Assembly: GCF_012273895.1 (NCBI RefSeq)
Contig: NC_052116.1
Span: forward strand, 7,998,001-8,062,000
Origin: Zerene cesonia
Lineage: Eukaryota > Arthropoda > Insecta > Lepidoptera > Pieridae
Reading direction: 5' to 3'
Length of the DNA: 64,000 nucleotides
Position numbers and translations under genes: made by a program
Shown: piece by piece, positions 33,224 to 45,641 of the stretch
Layout of the letters: each line of letters starts with the position of its first letter
Numbering within the stretch: the stretch's first letter is position 1
The notes under the pieces: generated by a model
Told to the model about the DNA's origin: nothing
Database searches by the model: none
The model's input: only the letters and a program-made list of their open reading frames with translations

Positions 33224-33373
33224 GACGAAGATCTGATAAGTTTAACAAATACTTCGACTAGACTCTTGCTAGCCTTCACAATCGATTTATTCATCACACT
33301 TCGGTTTATGGTAGGTAGAATTATAACTCGGCTATAAATTACGAGGGTACATTTTATTATAATATGTATATTA

Positions 33374-33552
33374 CTAGCTGACCCGGCAAACGCTGTTCTG
33401 ACTTATTCTTATTATTTGGGGGTATGAAAAATAGATGTTGGCCGATTCTCAGACATACCGAATATGCACAAAAAATTTCATAAGAATCGGTCCAGCCGTT
33501 TCGGAGGAGTTTGGTAACTACAATTGTGACACGGGAATTTTATATATAAGAT
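33374..33552 (-). mobile_element. Helitron-like copy (B type)
   Basis: Begins ctagctgacccggcaaacgc after A and ends gggaattttatatataaga. Contains cggtccagccgtttcggagg, the exact reverse partner of the copy at 23700. Confidence 0.7.
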
Positions 33553-34266
33553 AAAAAATTGATAATGTAATGAAATCTATGTTTATTTTGTTGAAATAAA
33601 TATATTCCTTTCCCTGGTTAAACATATTTTTTGTTTGTTTTATATTTTCAATGTACATACCTGTATGGAAATCTTACAAATACAGAATTAAAGATGTAAT
33701 TTAACATGGACCTAAGGAAACAACATTACATCTAATACGTTATATTGTTTCTGACACAACTGAGTTCTTTGTTTGGATTCTTTTTATATTTTTATCTATA
33801 TTTCATCGTTAATTCTAATGAAGCTTTCAAAACGGGTATCTATGCTTGTTATTTAAGCATATCCATCTTCAAATTATCAGAACGAATTTAAAAGGGAATT
33901 TAAAACCACATGCGAGGCACCAACTTTCATTTATAACAGAATCATATATATCGTTTCACCCAGTAAACAGTCATGAGGTAGCAAAAAAACAGTCGAACCT
34001 CGTTTTTTTAAATCGGTTCTAAACACGAAAGCTTTGTATGAAAGACGCCTAACATAATAACGCACCCACGCGACTCGCACTGAATGCTAATGCATCTGCG
34101 GCTAATAGAGACTGTAGGGTGTTGACTAGTCGGATGTACTGAGACAATATGGAGGGTGACAGAATTATAGAAGTTCTCGTGAAGTATATGGGTATACGTA
34201 CATCTTTGTATAAAAATACGTCGAACTCTGTTATTTAGGCCGCAATTAATACAACTTTTTTATATA

Positions 34267-34400
34267 CTAGCTGTTCGCCCCGGCGTCGCCTGTAGACATA
34301 TATAGCCTATGTCATTCAATGAAGTTGCAGCTTACTAATGGTGAAATAATTTTAGAAATCAGTTAGTGGTTTTCGGGTGAAAACGAGTGTGAAAACTAGT
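34267..34400 (-). mobile_element. Helitron-like copy (D type)
   Basis: Begins ctagctgttcgccccggcgt, includes tagcctatgtcattcaatga and ttgcagcttactaatggtga. Related to 55948 and 56705. Confidence 0.6.
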
Positions 34401-34423
34401 GTCGATATGCAGATAGTGTATTA

Positions 34424-34685
34424 TATCATCTTCATCATCAACCCATATATGTTCCCAATGCTGGGACACAGGCCTCCTATGAGGGTTCAGGCCATAATCC
34501 ACCACGCCGGCCAAGTGCGGGTTGGCAGATGTCACATGTCTTCGAGCTTTTGATTCTCGGACATGCCGGTTGCCTCACAATGTTTTCCTTCACCGTTTAA
34601 GCAGTGGTGATGTTCTACATGTGCAGATAAATTGAAAAATCAATTTATTTCCTGCACGGTCGCGCGGTCTCGAACCCCGACTTAT
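34424..34685 (-). mobile_element. SINE with tRNA-like head and (GAT)n tail, reversed
   Basis: Plus-strand reading: catcatcaacccatatatg, gctgggacacaggcctccta, ccaagtgcgggttggcagat, ttccttcaccgtttaagc, and at the far end ggtctcgaaccccgac, the reverse of a tRNA B box (GTCGGGGTTCGAGACC). The tail is shared with the LINE-like fragments at 25613 and 45575, as expected for a SINE that borrows a LINE 3' end. Confidence 0.65.
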
Positions 34686-34934
34686 GTATTTAATTCGATA
34701 ACAATACAAATGTCATGCGTGGTGCTTAAGACAATCTTATAGCCTATTCGTAAAGTGAAACCCATGGATGTTTTATGAGGAGATTGAATAATAAATATGT
34801 ACAATGGACATAAAATACTATTTAGAGCGAATTATCAAGCCAAACGAAATGTATGTATCTTCGCATAAGCTCATGTAAAATGAACCCCAATAATATGTTC
34901 TATCTTTAATGTACAAAATATCGATTTCCTTACT

Positions 34935-35042
34935 ATTTATTTATTTTTTTATACAATAGCGGGAAAACGATAAGCAGTGATTGACGTCGCCAATAAGCGT
35001 CCACACAACCTGGAGAGTTGCGGATGTGTTGCCGGCCTTTTC
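34935..35042 (-). mobile_element. SINE-like fragment
   Basis: Contains atacaatagcggg, gataagcagtgattgacgtc and the end gttgcggatgtgttgccggc then cttttc, a widespread lepidopteran repeat end. Confidence 0.55.
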
Positions 35043-35294
35043 TTATATATTAAACTACTATATATACTATTTAACTCGGGAGTCGGTCCTTAAGTTTAAT
35101 ATGTAAATTATAAAAAACCTTTCTGGTTCAAACTAGGTGTAATTTTATAGTAAAGAAGCGTGCAGGTGTATGCATTTTTAACAGTTTTGAAATCTTTGTT
35201 TTATTGTTTGTTCAAATATTTACGAAGTTGATGGAACATTTAATTCAGGTTATTTTGACATTACAATTGACTTTATCAACTCACAAAGCATGTA

Positions 35295-35636
35295 TTTTTT
35301 TTTTCTTTTTTTTTATGTTACAGTCGGCAATGGAGCTGGTGGGACGCCTGATGGTAAGCGCTACCACCGCCCATGAACATTTGGAGAGGCATAAGGTCCA
35401 TTGTAGACCTTACGCCTCTACAAATGGATTGCCGACTGTTTGGGAAGGGATTAAGAAAGGTTTGGCGATAGGAATAAAAGAAAGGACTGGGAAGGGTATG
35501 GAAAAGGATATGGGCCTCCGGCTCCCCAACTCACCGAACGAAACACAGCAGAATGCTATTTGACGCCGGTCTTCTGTGGGGGTGTGGTACTTCCCCGGTG
35601 CGAGCTGGCCCAATTCGTGCCGAAGCGTGCTCGACT
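35295..35636 (-). mobile_element. SINE-like element with poly(T), reversed
   Basis: Begins with a T-run (the reversed poly(A) tail), then gctggtgggacgcctgatgg, taccaccgcccatgaacatt, gtccattgtagaccttacgc, ggcctccggctccccaact, gtgtggtacttccccggtgc and ends gcgtgctcgac. It is the most complete reversed copy in the window. Confidence 0.75.
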
Positions 35637-36916
35637 ACCACATACAAAATACGTATATATTATGGGTATTTAAATTTCCATTGTATTAAGAAGCACAGGC
35701 ACAAAAATAAAGTTTACATTAAGCTTACCTATTTATGGTTACGCAGAACTAGGTTAAATCTCTCAAGTGGAAAAGTGTTTGATCGCATTTAGCGTGCACA
35801 CTTCGAGCGCACCACGTGAGCCGCCATAACTTGATTATGCTGTTTTTGGATTTATTAAATTTCATGTAACGTTTTTTGTGAACTGTTTCAGGATATTGTA
35901 TGTTGTGATTTATTTTTACACTTTAAATCACTATATAAAAGCTGGTTTTGATGAACAGTAACGTGTTATACGTGAAGTCAATGCAAGTTTATAAGTTTTT
36001 AACCAATATGTAGGTATTTAAATACTGTGTTATATAGCTGTATTTGAATGATTCATTAATTTATTTGTCGATTGGGAAAAATACGTTCCGCAATTAGTTT
36101 TTTTTTCTAATTTAGTCTAATTTGGGAGGGACAGATTAGGGGAACAGGATAATTAGGGTTCGATGATGGAGCAGAAAGCTCGTTATTACTCAAACAGAGA
36201 CTTAAATATGACTAAGGTATATAAACTTACAAATCATTCTTTTTCCAATATAAATTGGTTGTTTCAATGATAATAAATATTTATGCTTGATTGTTATGTT
36301 CGTATATCAGTAAAAGAAGAAGCAGGAAATAGAAGAAAGCAATAAAAATATAAAATTTACAAGATGTTCAGGCTTTTGATAGCCTATCATTGTTAGAACA
36401 TAGAAATATTACCTTTTTTACATTGCTTATACCATAATCCATACAGACGCTTCAATTTTATATCGTTACATTTTATGGAACTGGAGGGTCGCAAAACATT
36501 ATGATATACACGTATCTACTTCTATACTTTATGAGTGGCAAATTCCTCTGTCAGTAAAATTATCCTTACCTTTTTTCCCCATATATGAATGTCACTTTAT
36601 AATTGGGTTATTGGGTCACCATACCAGGGTTATTGGGTCATTGTATAGATTAAAAATACAGAAAAGCATTTTTATATTTTTTTCTTTTCCTATTGAACAA
36701 CACAACATAAGACTTGACAAATGATTCAATTGTAAAAATGATAATGCTTATCATCTAGAAAATGAATAGAATATATTGAGAATTATAAGACAAACCTAAC
36801 CAGTCCAACTTGATGCATTTACCTACTAATAATACCTAATTATAAATAATAAATAATTTTGTCTCCTACCTTTGGACCGTCATCAGGCCAGCTCGATTCT
36901 ATGATATTATTGTATC

Positions 36917-37818
36917 CAGGGCCGTCTTAGACTGTGCTGGGGCCCTTGGGCACACAAGAATTTGGGGCCCTTTTGGAATGTAAAGAAAGTGAAATACATT
37001 TTTTTACTGTGATCTGCTTTATTATAGGTAATCTAATCTAATATAATTAATGATTTTGAAGGTTTTCCGTGATTTCTTTTTGAGCTAAAAATTCTTCTCT
37101 TTTGTGAACCACTTAGATATGTTCTTTTCGACATAATGAAATAATATTTAAACGAACAAATCAATAGTTCTATTAATTTTACCCAAATTACATTAAACAA
37201 AATTAAATCACGACATTTCTGTGAAAATAAGTGATATATTGAGTAATAACTTTAGGTAAAAAGTTTCGACTGAAAGTTTTTCATAATTTATCCGGGGCCC
37301 AACCATAGACAAAGTCGATATTTTTTATGGTGGCATTGGAGCGGTTTGCATGGATGATCGCTAGATGGTGTTCTTAGTAAATTAGGTAGGATGCGTTCAG
37401 AAATACTTTTAAATTACTGAATAACTGAATAAAAAATCAAATGATATGTAAATTGAAAATAGACATTATAGATTCTAGATTATAAAATTTATAAACTCAA
37501 GTAATTGTCTGGTAAGTTATATCAGACCAAAAACAGCTCTTTAGTACAGCCAAAAAGCGCACTAAGTTTTAATTAAGCTAGAAGCTACCGTGTCCATATA
37601 CCGCACACAACCGAGACCCTGTAGGCTTGATGTCACTCAAATTCATATAAATATATTGATTCGAATAAATCTAAAAATAATCGATATTCGGGCATTGAGA
37701 AAAGTGTAATGAGTATTTTGAGATTAAATGTGAGAGAAATTGTCAGCCCTTTGGGGCCCTCTGAGGAAGGGGGCCCTGGGCACTGGCCCCTTGTGCCCTT
37801 ATGGTAAAGACGGTACTG
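36917..37818. mobile_element. Non-autonomous hAT-type DNA transposon, 902 bp
   Basis: Flanked by a perfect 8-bp target duplication ATTGTATC (36909-36916 and 37819-37826). The ends are inverted: left CAGGGCCGTCTTAG, right (reversed) CAGTACCGTCTTTA, followed on both sides by runs rich in GGGGCCC and GGGCAC.CAAG. An 8-bp duplication and CAG-initial ends are typical of the hAT superfamily. The interior is AT-rich with no transposase frame, so it would depend on an enzyme made elsewhere. Confidence 0.85.
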
Positions 37819-38499
37819 ATTGTATCTCATCTATATGATGATATTGTTTGTTATTCATGTTCATGAAATAATTAGAAGTGGGATTTATGACCATCTTAAA
37901 TTTTGTTGTATACTTTGTTAATAACTTAGTTACAGATCGGTAAAGATGTTTTAAAATGAATGTCAACGTTACTTAAATTGGTATCAGAAATTGGTTGTTA
38001 TTTTTATTAACTTAGACACATTAAACTAAATAATTTACAAGGTTATTCATTAAATAAAAGTCAGCAATAACGCAATTCAAATTGCATAATTATACGTGAA
38101 ATATTTGAAACCATAATTTAAAAAAACAGACAGTACGTTTGAGCGGAGTATAATATTAAGCGTAAATGTCGTCATGCACGTGTCAATAGACCTTTTGAAT
38201 TCACGACTCCCCGATAGGACATGTTGAATGTATCACTATTTAATTAACATGTTTCTACTTAAAAATATATATATAATTGATGATTAAAAATGAACACAGT
38301 CTAGTCCAATCTTATTGTAAAACATTTATTTGCTTTAAGAATCTATCATGACATATACAATAATTGCTCATTAACGATTCCTTTGATCCGTAAACGTCCC
38401 ACACGCATCAAGTGGCACCAGGCTATCATGTCGAGCAGGATAACATGCTACATGAAGAGCTTTCGGGATAATTTGAAGATGCAATTGCATCCACCAATG

Positions 38500-38715
38500 C
38501 AATGTGTGCGAATGTTTACAAACGGCGCACGCACAGTACCTGTTGGGCGGGGGGCCGAGTATCGACCGGGGCGAGGCATGCCAATTGCCAGTCCCGGCTC
38601 GGAGTTCGCGCGTATCGGACGTCTGTGGTGCCAGTGAGTGACTGAGGTGACGCTAGTGGTGTACACATAACGTCATGCTGCCTCGGCACACGCCGCATTG
38701 AACAAACGTCTACAG
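38500..38715 (+). promoter_or_regulatory. GC-rich island, possible first exon or promoter
   Basis: Well above the local GC level, with many CpG (gcacgcacagtacctgttgg, gtatcgaccggggcgaggc, gttcgcgcgtatcggacg). It ends at a possible donor, ctacag|gtgatt, at 38716. The overlapping open frames of 60-84 codons on both strands show no family motif, so a non-coding exon or CpG-type promoter is the best guess. Confidence 0.3.
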
Positions 38716-39547
38716 GTGATTATAATCTTATATTTAGAACGTTTTGTTTAGATGTTGCGGCGAAATGTTTGGGTTTGGTGCGAGATTTTTTGCCGTTTAC
38801 CGCTATTTCCAGTTTATTGTTTGTAAATCTATGATTTTAAACGGTTGCGCTGTAGTTTTTTACGTAGTTGGGACAAAGGTACGGTCGTTCGATATCGTGT
38901 AATTGTTCGCGCATTTTTTTTTGTTTCTTTGGTAGAATGATTATCATTTTTTTTAATAAACCAAAAAACGTTCAAAAATCATTGTTAACATGACTTTTTC
39001 CGAATTTAATTTGCGAAGTTTGCAATTATTTTTGTGCTATTAAGATTTAAGCTAAAACGATATACTCCGGTTTTTTTAAACAAGAAAGGATTAGAAATTG
39101 CGTCACACATTTCGCCCTAGATCTTGTCCTTTTGAGGCTGTCGCGTCGATAGATAACGAAACAGGCAGTACGCGCTTGGTTACTTTGTCTAGCTGTACCG
39201 TCATCGCGAGATATTCAACGGTTTGACATGTGAATAGGTGTTTAACACATATACTATCTAATTTTAAATAGAAAATATAGTTATTAGGTGAAATGGAATG
39301 TAAAATATTATTGAGCAATGCGGCGAATTTATTTTTCAGTTCTTTGTTTCAATGTACAATAACCATGCGATAAATGGTTAAATATTAAATTCGAGATTAT
39401 AATTTATTAAGATAATTGGTTTTTCACCTGGTAAACATAAACAAAAAAAAAATTCCAAAAGGAAATATATTATGGATATAGATGTAAATTGTAATCTAAT
39501 TCTGGGAAATAAAATAAAAAATAATTGGTCTTAAGAAAGCCTTATTA

Positions 39548-39622
39548 AGCTGTAGAACCGTAGAAGGTTTTACGAGCTACGTCGTAGATGGGCTACGAAG
39601 GTCGCTACGGCGTAGAAGTTTT
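39548..39622. repeat. Patch of CGTAG/CTACG repeats
   Basis: Short motifs gtagaaccgtagaaggt, gagctacgtcgtagatgg, gctacgaaggtcgctacgg, cgtagaagtttt recur in both orientations within 75 bases. It could be decayed satellite or a foldback. Confidence 0.5.
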
Positions 39623-40254
39623 ATCTTAAAATCATTGCTTTCTAAAGCTTTTCTAACACGAATTTACGTAGAATGCTTTATAATATTTTTACGGGGATAA
39701 AATTACTAAATAATCATTGTATATCATTTTAATTTTATAGTATTTTAAATTAGATTTTTTAACTGCCTCCTGTCTTTTTCTTGTACTTTCTAACAATTTT
39801 ATTAACGATAGCTGTAGTATAAAACAATGGAAACAGATAAATATTTATTTAATTTAACAAAGTAGTACGAGGGCGGTTCAATAATTTTGATTTAGCGTGG
39901 TTTAAAGCAGAAGTTGAGTTGAATTGATTAAATTATATTATCATAACAATACCGTTTAAGTCCAATATACACGGGGCTTTATTGTTATTTAACTGAATAA
40001 CAAGTCTAGTTAACCTGATGATTCGCATGTAATTTTCTTGAATTATCCCTCTTTATTAAATCGAAATAGAAAATATAATTTGCCTGAATTTGGCTCGAAT
40101 TTAACTGTATTTCATATCAGTAAAATCTATTAACAAGGCCAATTAAGGACCCTCGAATTTTGGACTTTTTTATTTTTGTAATCGATTTATATTTAAGATG
40201 TAGGAAGGTCTGATAGATATTGTAAGAAATAATTAATCAAAAAATTATAATGTA

Positions 40255-40461
40255 CTAGCTGCGCCCCATGATTTCACCCGCGTAAGTCCGTATCCCGTAG
40301 GAATATCGGGATAAAAAGTTGCCTATATGTTATTCCAGTTGTCTAGCTATCTACGTACCAAATTTCATTGCAATTGGTTCAGTAGTTTTTGCGTGAAAGA
40401 GTAACAAACAAACACACATCCTTACAAACTTTCGCGTTTATAATATTAAATATTAATAGGA
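40255..40461 (-). mobile_element. Helitron-like element (A type)
   Basis: Begins CTAGCTGCGCCCCATGATTT after A and ends taatattaaatattaatagg then A|T. The hairpin has a change (catgattt for cgcggttt). Near-identical to 12775-12984. Confidence 0.75.
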
Positions 40462-40631
40462 TTTATTGAAAATAACTGTTATATGCGTAGATATATACGT
40501 GTATGCATAAAATATGAATTCCTTCATTAATAATCACATTCACACCTCTAATTTCTAATATATGCAGTAAAATTTATCCAAACCATACCTAAGTTGTTAT
40601 GCGTAATTGGCAATGACACCTATTACGATTT

Positions 40632-40872
40632 ATTATAAAAGCGAAAGTAACTCTGTCTGTCTGTCCCTTCTTCACGCCTAAACCAGGGAACTGCTTTTGA
40701 TGAAATTTGGTACAAATGTAGTTTTAACCGACAACGGAAATAGGAAATAGTTAAATAGTAGTCAAGTTTTTATCTCGGAAATTCTAAAAGAAGATGAATA
40801 TTGCGGGGAAAACCTCGGGGCTGTCTGCCTTTCCTTTGACGATGCGGGCGAAGCCACGGGTTGCAAGCAAGT
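40632..40872 (+). mobile_element. Helitron-like copy, decayed
   Basis: Contains aaagcgaaagtaactctgtc, tctgtctgtcccttcttcac, ttttgatgaaatttggtaca and ends near ggcgaagccacgggttgcaa. The CTAG end is gone. Confidence 0.5.
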
Positions 40873-40879
40873 TTCATAC

Positions 40880-41070
40880 GTCCCGTATCTCGTAGAGGAT
40901 TATAGGGCAGTGAATATACACCTTTCGCTGATCAATTTTCTTTATGGAGAAGTAGGTTATAAACCTTCTGTGTCCTGTCAGACCGAGACTTTTATTTCGT
41001 GTCTCCCCACTGGGAATCGAAACCTTCCCCCCTGTTCTACAGTTATTAACCACTGTACCAGGGAGGTGGA
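40880..41070 (-). mobile_element. tRNA-derived SINE, reversed
   Basis: On the minus strand it opens with a tRNA-like head: CCTGGTACAGTGGTTAATAA (A-box region) and GGTTTCGATTCCC (B box). Same family as 58390-58592. The plus-strand frame at 40910-41116 is not a gene. Confidence 0.65.
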
Positions 41071-41389
41071 AATCATACAAACTAGAGGGTATATTCTAGT
41101 ATTAATTATCGGGTGATACGCCGATAGTGTGATTTGCAATGGCCGTGTGGTACGTCAATCAATAGGTAACAAATATGGACTAAAAGCCTTCGTAACAATT
41201 AACCTACAGTTTGACCTCCATTGTTCGTTTGTATATTATATATAAGTCTACTTGAATCGATGATTATTTTGACGTGAAATGTAGGTACTCGAATGTTCCG
41301 TTTGTGGAAATGTTTTATTATTAATTGGTACATTTTTTGTAGTGGTTTATGATTATCGGTATTGATAATAATGGTTTAATTAGAATTTG

Positions 41390-41560
41390 TAAATCAACTT
41401 CAAAATGGCGGAAGTCTTCGACTGTATTTTGGCGTCTTTTTACCTCGGAGCTTTCGAATACAAACCGATTTTGATTATTCATTTTTTATTTGAAAGGTGA
41501 TGCCTCCTGTGTTCCATTGAAATTTGATCTGAACTGATTTGATTGAAATTTAAATTTATC
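41390..41560 (+). repeat. Decayed interspersed repeat (ACTGGGTGAA type)
   Basis: aatcaacttcaaaatggcgg, ttcgactgtattttggcgtc, caaaccgattttgattattc, tttgaaaggtgatgcctcc at the usual spacing; the ACTGGGTGAA block itself is lost. Confidence 0.5.
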
Positions 41561-42100
41561 ATATTTTGTAAAATTAATTAGCTAATTATTAGTAAGTGAT
41601 GGATATAATATAATCGTTACTAAAAATGTAAACAACCAAAGTTTCGCTTTAGAGAATACCATCAGAAACAATAACAACAATATTCTGCAAATTTCACTAT
41701 TTCAGAACGATAAAGACTACATATTTCATTATCAAAACAAGCTAAACCCACGTTGTTTTACAAACAAAGATAAGGAAAAATACATGACAATAAATTGGAG
41801 TGGTTTATACTACCAGATAATAGTGCTGCTTCTGGAAACTTCTCAATCAAATTGAACACTATTTCCACCGCAAGGTGAAACAAACATAATTACGTCATAG
41901 CACGTGCACTGTACAGAGTACAGGCCATTCGTACGCTTTGAAACACTTTTTAAACTTTTCGACACTAAACCAGTTTCACGACTTGCTGACTAAGTCACTG
42001 ACAAGGCTATCTGATAGGCTATATATCCTTGCGATTCAACACTTTTCTTTTGCTTAATAAAACTTTTTGACGTAAATTTTAATACCGACACTAGCTTCCC

Positions 42101-42235
42101 GCCCGCGGTTTGTTGCTACGGTTGCTACGGTTAGGCAAGATACGCAGGTTCGAATCCTGCCTCGTGATCAAATTTTTTCTATTCTTTCAAAATTTCTAAT
42201 TTATAAAGCATTTCAATGCTATAAAACTAAAAATT
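42101..42235 (+). mobile_element. tRNA-like SINE
   Basis: gttgctacggttgctacggt, aggcaagatacgcaggttcg, aatcctgcctcgtgatcaaa hold a B box (GGTTCGAATCC), then tctattctttcaaaatttct and gcatttcaatgctataaaac, as at 27742. A reversed Helitron end (ctagcttcccgcccgcgg, 42098) touches its head. Confidence 0.6.
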
Positions 42236-43658
42236 AGATCAACAATTGATTTTTATATGTAAGAGGAATATTATAAGTCATTTAAAATGAAAAATTTGTG
42301 AATGCTAAACAGGACATATCCAGATAAACTTAGCATAATTAAAGTAAATAAATGTGATAATTGCACAGCCATGAAAATCGCATAATAAAGGTACATCAGT
42401 TTTTACATGAATGTCATCAGCAGGCAACAAATTATATAAGACGTCGGGTTTAATCAAGCAGTGAATTAGAAAAATGTAATTCCTGATTCACAGAGTATTA
42501 CAGGGTATGAGAAGGGACCCAGTCAAAAATCCTCTCGACTGGAAGAAATTGAAGATTAGAATTTAAATAGAAATGGCTTTCAAAATTTAATTGTTCTTAT
42601 TTTTATCATACAAATTATTCTTATAACTAGTCCAATTATATTTTCAATTATTTGTTATTACTGCACTCCTTTTTTTAATAACTAAATTTTTTTGTAATTT
42701 CGAGAGCAGTATATACTTAGAGTTTTTTGCCCTTTCAATGGATTTAAGTCACGATTTATTCTGTATAATATTGAACTTAATATTTCGTACACTATATCTA
42801 AGAAAACACTTTTTTCGTAATTAAAATTAGCTAATCATCATGTTTACCACGAACAAACGTTTCACATCGACCGATATTGAAATCTAAATATGTAACATCA
42901 ATCCACAAACAACGGATAAAACAATATCCGTTATATTCTGCACCACATTTCAATTACAAAAAACTTTGCATTATTCACATTCAAAGATGTTTAATGTGCT
43001 AAATAATAATGTGCGTTAACCTTCGTGCGAGCGAAAAATGCTTGGATTTACCCCGCTTGAATAAATGCTGAATTTAATTGAATATATCCCGAATTGTATG
43101 ATGCCCGATTAATTATGATCGGTATAAATGTATTTTCTTGTGTTTGATTTTACGCAAGTATTATGCATTTAGATAAAACGGTTAAATAATATTATGAATA
43201 AATCGCATTCAAAATCTGTTAAAAGGTCATTAATTTCTTTACCAAAATCTAGTTAAATAAAACATAAAAAATAAATTTTAATGTTATAGTTACCCAAATT
43301 GTGTTCCTTGCGCTTTGACAGAGTATGGAAATTATTTAACACTGGCGACCCTTATCAGGATAATAAGTTAGACTCATAAAATCATAGTATTTTCACTGAT
43401 CCTTCATAAGCGTACAAAGTTTGAATTCTGCCAGTCAGTTTAAAGTGACTTATACTCGAGTCGGACACATACAAACATACAGGTGAAAATAATAATAAAA
43501 AACTGTGTTAATGAACTCATTATTAGTCAGCAGAGCTTATAGTTTTAGAAAAAATAATCTATTACAAATCGATTGAAAACTGTAAATTTCGATAGTGTAT
43601 TTCATTAGTATACATTTCTGTGGGGATTCGCAATCTTATTGTCTATTATTATTATAAT

Positions 43659-43801
43659 GCTGAAGAGTTTGTTTGAACTTCGCACTAATCTCAGGAACTA
43701 CTGGTCCGATTTGAAAAATTCTTTCAGTGTTAGAGAGCCCATTTATTGAGGAAGGCTACAGGCAATGTATGTACCACGGGCGAAGCTGTGGCGGACCGCT
43801 G
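43659..43801 (+). mobile_element. Helitron-like copy (E type)
   Basis: aatgctgaagagtttgtttg, gaactactggtccgatttga, tttattgaggaaggctacag, ccacgggcgaagctgtggcg, ending ccgct|ggta. Confidence 0.65.
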
Positions 43802-44539
43802 GTAATTACATAAAGATAGATAATGGCACCATCTGCATTCACGACTTCGTTTTACATAAAACTCTTACAGTAAATGTCTATACTATTGGTCTATCGAAAT
43901 TAGACATAGCTACATTTTAAGATATGAAAGCTACCAAAGGCCTCATCAAAAAAGGTCGAAGGTCAAGTGTTATGACATCAAACAGACCTGATTATCTATT
44001 CATGACATTGTAGCTTGCGTTATGGGGCGCGATTAATGATGAAGCAATCGTAAAACACTGTTACTTGTTTTTCTAGTCGACCTACGTTTTGTTTTTTTAG
44101 TTCTTATCACAATGGAATATGCCTGGAACAGTGAAGTATAGATCAAATATTGAACTTTTTATTTCAGTAGACAATTGTGGGTAATTTTTTGTAATTGTCA
44201 GGTTTATAAAATTTTAAATGTTGAAACCAAACGCCACAAATGAGTACAAAATAAAAAAGAGCAAATAATAAATTCCTACATATTATTAAGCCATGTTTGA
44301 AAAGTAATCATATTTTTCATATATGTTATTTATGCTTAGTTTATAAAGCTGAAATAAACCAGTTTGTCGGGTTGGTTGAACGTCGTTATCTCAAAAGCCT
44401 AATTTCAGTATTTTAAAAGAAAAAACCACGATTACTAATGGAATTTGTTTTACATTTGAATTCTTATTATTCAAGGAATCCAAGGAATTGTAAAATATTT
44501 ATGTGATATAGATTTTCAGTCCTTTTCTACATATACGAT

Positions 44540-44676
44540 TTTATTGAAGAACTATTTGTGTGTTAGATAGTCCATTTGGCGACGAACGAATTAGGCTACG
44601 AACAATGGGAGCGGATCAAAAAAAACTTTTAAAAATATTCTTATTGAGAGCAGTCGAAGTTTCGTGGGTTAGCTAG
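44540..44676 (+). mobile_element. Helitron-like copy, decayed
   Basis: gtgttagatagtccatttgg near the middle and gtttcgtgggttagctag|T at the end. Confidence 0.45.
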
Positions 44677-45574
44677 TATCATATACAAAAATATCAATTC
44701 AACAGGCTAATATTATAAACAAGCCAATCTTATCAGCCCGAGTCACAGCAATAAATCGTTAAGCTAATGCAGACAGTAGCACGCTACAGACAGACTGACG
44801 TTTTCAAGTGTATGTAAATGAATACAACTCGAGTGATATAAGTTGGACTTACACACTGGGCGTACCAGCAATCATTTAAAATTATTTGCAAAAACAATGG
44901 TTCTTGAATCTTAGTTAACAGTTTGTTCAGCTTTTTTCTTTCATTATTCAAATATTTTGTGATTGAATTATCGATAAAAACGTGTTCGTCTCGGGACAGA
45001 AGTAATAAGTTAAACTAATCTTACCGTATGCATGAGAAAAAGGAAAACCAGACTGGCGCCGTAACGCGTTACGTAACGAACCGGTAGACGGTCCCATAAA
45101 AAGTAATTATTTCAATATTTAGATTTGTGCTCTTCAGGTTTAATCAAGTGTTCTATTATCGTTTTACTAACAACACTGACAGGCAAATGATCCATATAAA
45201 TCTTAGTTACCTTATTTACATACGTCCATTAACAATTTGAATTCGTACATAGGTCAAATCATTGATAATAATTATATATACACTTGGTATTTGCCCCGCA
45301 CAGTGAGTAGGAAGCTTATCACCCCTGATATACGCGCTAGATATAATAATACATATGTAAATAAGTCGAGTATTGAATTGCGTGCACGTTAATGTATCCT
45401 GTGGAATGGGTTAAACTGTTGGAGATGATTAATCGACTCTAATACAGTGATATCTTCTTGTTATTGACCTTTATGACGCAGTTGGTAAATATTCATAGAT
45501 TTTGCTTCAATTGCTTTATCGTTGTTGCGTTTTTATCTATCTGAAGTCGTATAGTCAGTTATATTATTGATAAT

Positions 45575-45641
45575 CACCATCATCATCATCATCAGCCCAT
45601 ATATGTTCCCACTGCTGGGACACAGGCCTCCTATGAGGTTC
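45575..45641 (-). mobile_element. 67-bp LINE/SINE tail insertion with 12-bp target duplication
   Basis: ATTATTGATAAT occurs at 45563-45574 and again at 45642-45653, directly flanking the insert. The insert on the minus strand ends in a (GAT)n tail after GGGAACATATATGGGCT. This is the mark of target-primed insertion of a strongly 5'-truncated non-LTR element. Confidence 0.85.

Larger units (their letters stand above)
32230..36916. other. Gene-free stretch, first part of the right-hand desert
   Basis: Apart from the repeats listed inside it, I see only AT-rich sequence with short open frames lacking any family motif or splice pattern. Confidence 0.5.
37827..40254. other. Gene-free stretch around the GC island
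   Basis: AT-rich sequence apart from the island at 38500-38715 and the CTACG-rich patch at 39548-39622. No supported exon. Confidence 0.4.

Noticed and set aside
35204..35613. Frames of 67-119 codons on both strands
   Set aside because: They are SINE-like sequence; the ttttatgttacag inside is a reversed poly(A) tail next to the element, not a proven acceptor.
38383..38698. Frames of 60-84 codons over the GC island
   Set aside because: Overlapping frames on both strands reflect GC-rich composition; no protein motif was recognised.
40910..41116. Overlapping 68-codon frames on both strands
   Set aside because: Both lie in a tRNA-derived SINE.
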